From assembly GCA_032622095.1 (NCBI GenBank), contig CP136066.1, positions 42,111,835 to 42,175,834 on the forward strand: a stretch of 64,000 bases of DNA, in the 5' to 3' direction. Each line of letters begins with the position of its first letter. Position 1 is the first letter of the stretch. Source of the DNA: Siphonodentalium dalli (Eukaryota; Mollusca; Scaphopoda; Gadilida; Siphonodentaliidae). The notes below the pieces were generated by a model. The model was not told where the DNA came from. It did no database searches and worked only from the letters and a program-made list of their open reading frames with translations. Shown here piece by piece: positions 59,716-64,000 of the stretch. Position numbers and translations under genes: made by a program.

Positions 59716-60070
59716 AGCTAGCCACACATGCTTGCGTATGCGTATGGTGCGCTGCGTTATTTTTATCGCATGCGATTGTCGGACGGAAAATAAAAAAGAA
59801 ATGCACGGGCACCCACACATGCATGCGGTTCCGATGCGAAACTATTCTGACGCTCCGAATGCCTCCGATTTTTATCGGACCGAAAATACTCGTATTTTCC
59901 ATCCGATAGAAATCGTCGCTCCGTTTGGGTTCGCATGTAAATCCATGGTGAAGTGACTGAAACGATCACTATCGGACAACGTTCGCATGACCCCAACGGC
60001 ACGATGAACGGATCCGACGAACGGGTCCGATTATTTTCGCTTACGCATATGCAAGCATGTGTGGCTAGCT
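59716..60070. mobile_element. Foldback element AA
   Basis: AGCTAGCCACACATGCTTGC at the left, GCAAGCATGTGTGGCTAGCT at the right, and inner mirrored TCGGACG/CGTCCGA-type blocks (GATTTTTATCGGACCGAAAA). About 355 bp, GC-richer than its surroundings, with many CGs. Single copy. Several short overlapping ORFs are not credible. Confidence 0.8.
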
Positions 60071-60359
60071 AGCTTTGTGTGACCCACATTATGTGAGTAG
60101 AGGGGGGGTGCCCTATAGCAGAAGAGTCCACAAAAGAGGTACCATGTCTTACCCACCGGAAGCTGACATACGCTAATGATAGGTAGAGCACTCTGCTGTA
60201 TAGGCAGTTTCTGATATAGTCATAAAGAATAGGAAAATAAAAGATAGCAGAAACCCAAAGAATACATACAGATTTTGTGTTATGATTTATGTTTCATAAT
60301 AAGAATCTAGTCCAATACTTGGACGTAAAGCATGCAGCTAGTGGAATTCCCTAGCTGCT

Positions 60360-60759
60360 TTAACCCTTTACCCAACAGAACGGCCCTGTGCCAATGCATT
60401 CTCTTATATATGCGAGTCGACCATAGGTCGCCTCGCATATATAAGAGAATGCATTGGCTTAACACATTAAAAATTATAAAATTGTTAAAGAATGTAAGAA
60501 AAAATGGTAAAAAGTGTTAAAAAAAGATTTTTTTTAGGCCAATGCATTCTCTTATATATGCGAGGCGACCTATGGTCGACTCGCATATATAAGAGAATGC
60601 ATTGGCACAGGGCATAACTGTAACTATCACAATGTGATCAAGGAGCCGGTTCCAATGATATCCATATTTGTATGGTTCTATTGAGACAGACCGAAGATAT
60701 TTTAGGCTGTTGAAGCTTTATTTGGCCGGTTTTGGCCGGTTTGTTGGGTAAAGGGTTAA
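60360..60759. mobile_element. Family B MITE, copy 3
   Basis: TTAACCCTTTACCCAACA to TGTTGGGTAAAGGGTTAA. Modules at 60391-60457 and 60539-60605. CCGGTTTTGGCCGG lies near the right end. Its right TTAA is the start of an L-like end. Confidence 0.93.
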
Positions 60760-60835
60760 AGGGGGACTGTACTAACATTTCATGCATGTATTTGAGGGAT
60801 TTGTTTAGCCTGAAGTAATTACAAGAACAAGAACC

Positions 60836-61316
60836 TTAAAGGTACCCAATCCGATCAGACGGTCCCCATATCATCAAGTTACAACAACAACAACAACAAC
60901 AACATTTCTTCAAAATACGCTTTAGTTATCAGAATCGATTAATTGCAACAAAATAATCCTAACCACTGTCAACTATGGTACATGTATCAAATTTCCAAAA
61001 ACGTGTTATTTATTAACATGTTGTTCAACGAAATATGGCCGTATTACCACTTGAGTATCACGAAATTTTGACGTATTACCATTTGATTTTAGAGTTATCC
61101 ATCTTCATCCGCAATTTTGTCCGAGACCGACCGTTTGACAACGTTTTCCGGCCAAAAATAATTGCATGTCTCGAGAAATAACAAACTTCAAAAATCGATA
61201 TCTGATCACTCTGAGCTTTGATGGGTGGGTTCCTCGACTAGAATCAAATATTTTTACACCCGATGCCAAAGAAATAGTAATTTAGGAGCGCGTTAATTCA
61301 GATAATGCACCTTTAA
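60836..61316. mobile_element. Family E MITE, copy 3
   Basis: TTAAAGGTACCCAATCCGAT at the left, TCAGATAATGCACCTTTAA at the right. Interior GAGCTTTGATGGGTGGGTTC. A CAA microsatellite lies at 60883-60905. Confidence 0.82.
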
Positions 61317-61723
61317 CCCTAGTGTGAGTACGGGAATACAAATATATTACGGATGGCAGCAAAACCGGAATGCAATTAATAGAACGCTCGTTATCGAGAT
61401 ATTCCCGTTAAATTTTCAGGCAACTTTCTCAAATAAAATGTTACATTATATGCATGCTTGTCCCAGAAATGTATTAGTTTCATTGTATAGTCAGCGGGTG
61501 TCTTGAGTCGAGGCCTCGTATCGACACAAAGTTTTACCCGATGTGGGCCAAATGTTTTTGAATCCACTCCAATTAATTACACGGAACTTCGTAACTTAGT
61601 TTATGGGTTACGTCGTAAACTACATTTAAATTAATTTATTAAAATTATTAAAATTGATTTTATGATAATCTGTTAACCTGAACATTTACAGAAAACTCAA
61701 GTTAATTATTTGTCTATTAATTA

Positions 61724-62066
61724 TCGATATTAGATCGTTGTTGTTATCGATATTATATCGTTGTTGTTATCGATATTAGATCGTTGTTATTATCGATATT
61801 AGATCGTTGTTGTTATCGATATTATATCGTTGTTGTTATCGATATTAGATCGTTGTTATTATCGATATTAGATCGTTGTTGTTATCGATATTATATCGTT
61901 GTTGTTATCGATATTAGATCGTTGTTATTATCGATATTAGATCGTTGTTATTATCGATATTAGATCGTTGTTATTATCGATATTAGATCGTTGTTATTAT
62001 CGATATTAGATCGTTGTTATTATCGATATTAGATCGTTGTTATTATCGATATTAGATCGTTGTCGT
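61724..62066. repeat. 23 bp minisatellite inside L, about 15 units
   Basis: Units of TTATCGATATTAGATCGTTG plus TTG, with an A/G change (ATATTATATCG against ATATTAGATCG) and GTTGTT/GTTATT variants in an ordered pattern. The unit is the complement of the L segment ACAACAACGATCTAATATCG. Confidence 0.93.
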
Positions 62067-62167
62067 TACCTTTGAATTTATTGAAATTGGCGTACAGTCT
62101 CCCTTTAAGTCGAGTAAACTTTGACTAGATAGAACCCCGAATACATCTGTAAAACGTCAAGGCTCAT

Positions 62168-62943
62168 TTAACCATTTCTATACTAAATGGACTCTCCCAT
62201 TCGGTTATAAAGGTATACATTGGAACGATCTATTATCATTTTGAGGGGTGTTCATGTAATTAAAGCAGACGACATACATACGAAAGAAAAGATAATACAA
62301 GTGCAGAAGGATTAATATGTGCATTGGATGGAATATGGTCGTTTGTTAAACTTATAATCTGAACATTCCATAATGGCTACTCGTCAATGAGTATTTAGTA
62401 CACCACACTCTTAGAACAAATGTGTATAAATACTACACAATATGTGTTACATTTGATCTTAAACAAAATTGTGTAGAAATGCAACATGACATAAATGTGT
62501 CGGTGGAATTTTCTCAACATTGAATATGAGTGAATATCTGAGTATATTATATTTAATAGATGAGATATGTTCTATTTGAGATATAAACCTCGTAAAAGCT
62601 GCCATAATAAAAAATTGGCAGCTGCTTTAAAACATTGAGCTACACAATTATGTGTTGTTCAGTATTTACACAAACATAGTGTAAAACAAAGTTTAAAGCT
62701 GCTGCCAATTGTTTGTTCTGTGGTAGCCATTACGAGTTTTGTGTCTCCAATAGGACACATTTCATCTAATAACTATGATACACTCACATATTCAATCATA
62801 TTCAACATTGATGATATTCCACCGACACATTTAATAATTATATGTCATATGTCATTTCTACACAATTTTGTTTAAGATCAAATGTAACACATTTTGTGTA
62901 GTATTTATACACATTTGTTCTAAGAGTGCATGCGTACGGTTAA
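62168..62943. mobile_element. Family D MITE, copy 4, split by K
   Basis: TTAACCATTTCTATACTAAA at the left, AAAGCAGACGACATAC inside, and CGTCAATGAGTATTTAGTA just before the K insertion. The D end resumes after K as GTACGGTTAA (TTAA 62940-62943). Confidence 0.75.
62406..62928. mobile_element. Family K foldback, copy 2 (nested in D)
   Basis: Nearly identical to 40013-40535 and the same length (523 bp). CACTCTTAGAACAAATGTGT to its complement. The flanking dinucleotide is CA on both sides rather than TA. Confidence 0.9.
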
Positions 62944-63683
62944 ACGGATATGGGTCGTAAAAACCTGAAAGGTCATTATGTACATATCCCATTGCAAATT
63001 ATACCTAGCAATTCTCACTTGTCTCATTTTTGTGGATCAGGGGGTTAGCAGACACGAGATGTGCCCGTATAGGGTACGTTCATACACTCGCAAGTTTACA
63101 CGGTATGTTGTGAAGGCATTTCGTCGTAGAAAATGAAAGAATATGAAAGGAAACATCCATAAAAAATAACGACATGAGAAGTAAATATATATTCGGTGGT
63201 ATTCCTTAAAAATGTGTTCAAATACCTGTATGATTGATTCTTGCGAGATAATTGCATGCTATTTACAGGTTAATTTCGATAGCATCATTACAGGTGGAAC
63301 TACAGATAGGTTTTACATCTTAGCTGCCGTACAGTTTCGTGCATTGTATATGCATGTTTCCGTTCATATTCTGACACCATATGGTTTCCTACGATGAAAT
63401 TGAATGCCTGCAAACATATCGTGCAAACTTGATAGTGTGTGTACGAACCCTTATACGGACTTTTAAAGATGGCCTGTCCTACTTTAAACCATATATAGAA
63501 CCACAATATATAGGTGTTCTACACCCCCCCCCCCCCCCCGAAATGATTCGATCGACCCCATGATCCAATTAATACGGGGTATTGATGTCCATATATCGAA
63601 TTTCACAAGAGGAAGCTTTAACAAGTTTTACACTTTATAACTACTGGCCAGCAAGTATTAATTTTAGTCGTCAAAATTAATGG
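62944..63683. other. Unassigned DNA
   Basis: No gene or repeat recognised. A C run of about 15 lies at 63524-63538. Confidence 0.4.
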
Positions 63684-64000
63684 TTAACCCTGTTTATATT
63701 AAAGCATCATTGATGAGTAGCTATCCCATAGAACATGTTCAGATAATAAGTTTAACCCTCTCTATACTAAAGCATCATTGGTGAGTAGTTATCCCATAGG
63801 AAATGTTCAGATAATAAGTTTAACCATCTCTATACTAAAGCATCAGTGATGAATAGTTATCACAGGAAATGTTCAGATAATAAGTTTAACCCTTTCTATA
63901 GTAAAGCATCATTGGTGAGTAGTTATCCCATAGGAAATGTTCAGATAATAAGTTTAACCTTCTCTATACTAAAGCATCATTGATGGGTAGTTACCCCATA
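63684..64000. repeat. 68 bp minisatellite made of D ends
   Basis: Units start at 63684, 63752, 63820, 63886 and 63954 and run off the window. Each has TTAACCCTCTCTATACTAAA, then GCATCATTGGTGAGTAGTTA, then GAAATGTTCAGATAATAAG. The first part is the D terminus and the last part is the D inner palindrome arm. Confidence 0.92.

Larger units (their letters stand above)
60756..62108. mobile_element. Probable L element, copy 3, enlarged
   Basis: The right end is a clear L end in inverted orientation (ATTGGCGTACAGTCTCCCTT ending TTAA at 62105-62108). Weaker L interior extends back to about 61600 (ATTTACAGAAAACTCAAGTT). The possible left end is TTAAAGGGGGACTGTACT at 60756. If these belong together, E copy 3 and the 23 bp minisatellite lie inside it. 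Confidence 0.55.

Noticed and set aside
60179..60215. Possible tRNA-like segment (GGTAGAGCACTCTGCTGTAT)
   Set aside because: Resembles a D-arm/A-box, but no anticodon arm, T arm or acceptor pairing could be found.
6510..60520. Many 60-130 codon ORFs with similar CILLYMRVDHRS-type peptides
   Set aside because: They are readings through the 67 bp hairpin module of A and B elements. The similarity reflects DNA repeats, not a protein family.

Overview
This is a gene-poor stretch of an animal nuclear genome, probably a marine invertebrate and plausibly a mollusc or other lophotrochozoan. That guess rests on the AT-rich non-coding background, the density of small palindromic transposons, a phase-1 extracellular module exon, and decayed Ty3/gypsy and LINE fragments. 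The species cannot be named from the sequence. No bacterial-style operon, rRNA, CRISPR array or convincing tRNA was seen.

Only one piece of sequence looks like a functional host gene: a last coding exon on the minus strand (50190-50611). It carries a ten-cysteine follistatin/Kazal module and a very basic tail. Its upstream intron is occupied by a 4.6 kb compound CAT/CAC satellite (about 50635-55265), and a 461 bp MITE lies about 30 bp beyond its stop codon. Two larger retroelement remains are present: a Ty3/gypsy integrase pseudogene with polypurine tract and 134 bp 3' LTR (24729-25983, plus), and a broken LINE (about 29255-32668, minus) interrupted by two younger insertions.

Most of the rest is made of MITE-like foldback families, lettered here for reference. 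Flanked by TA: A (double hairpin, TGTGACCCGCC ends), K, M and S. Flanked by TTAA: B, C, D, E, G, L, N, U and V. Other or unclear targets: F, J (poly-G/poly-C ends), Q, R, T, W, Z and AA. No matching transposase is encoded in the window. Layout: 0-6.7 kb F, E, N, M, V, G, A and two tandem arrays; 6.7-14 kb tandem repeats, foldbacks Q and R, and C with L nested; 14-24 kb D, E, N, A, J, B and Z; 24-33 kb gypsy, Z and LINE; 33-43 kb N, G, F, B, J, K, V, D and A; 43-49 kb T, U (with L and M nested), E and D; 49-55 kb the follistatin-module exon and satellite; 55-64 kb S, F, AA, B, L/E, D with K, and a terminal minisatellite.

The most striking pattern is a nearly perfect 67 bp hairpin module (CCAATGCATTCTC to its complement) present about twenty times and shared by families with different termini and different target preferences (A with TA; B, C and G with TTAA). 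Related observations are TTAA elements abutting so that they share a single TTAA, and minisatellites that grew from parts of MITEs (an L interior, U ends, D ends). Family boundaries were read by eye; ends are good to a few bases where a target duplication is stated and to tens of bases otherwise.
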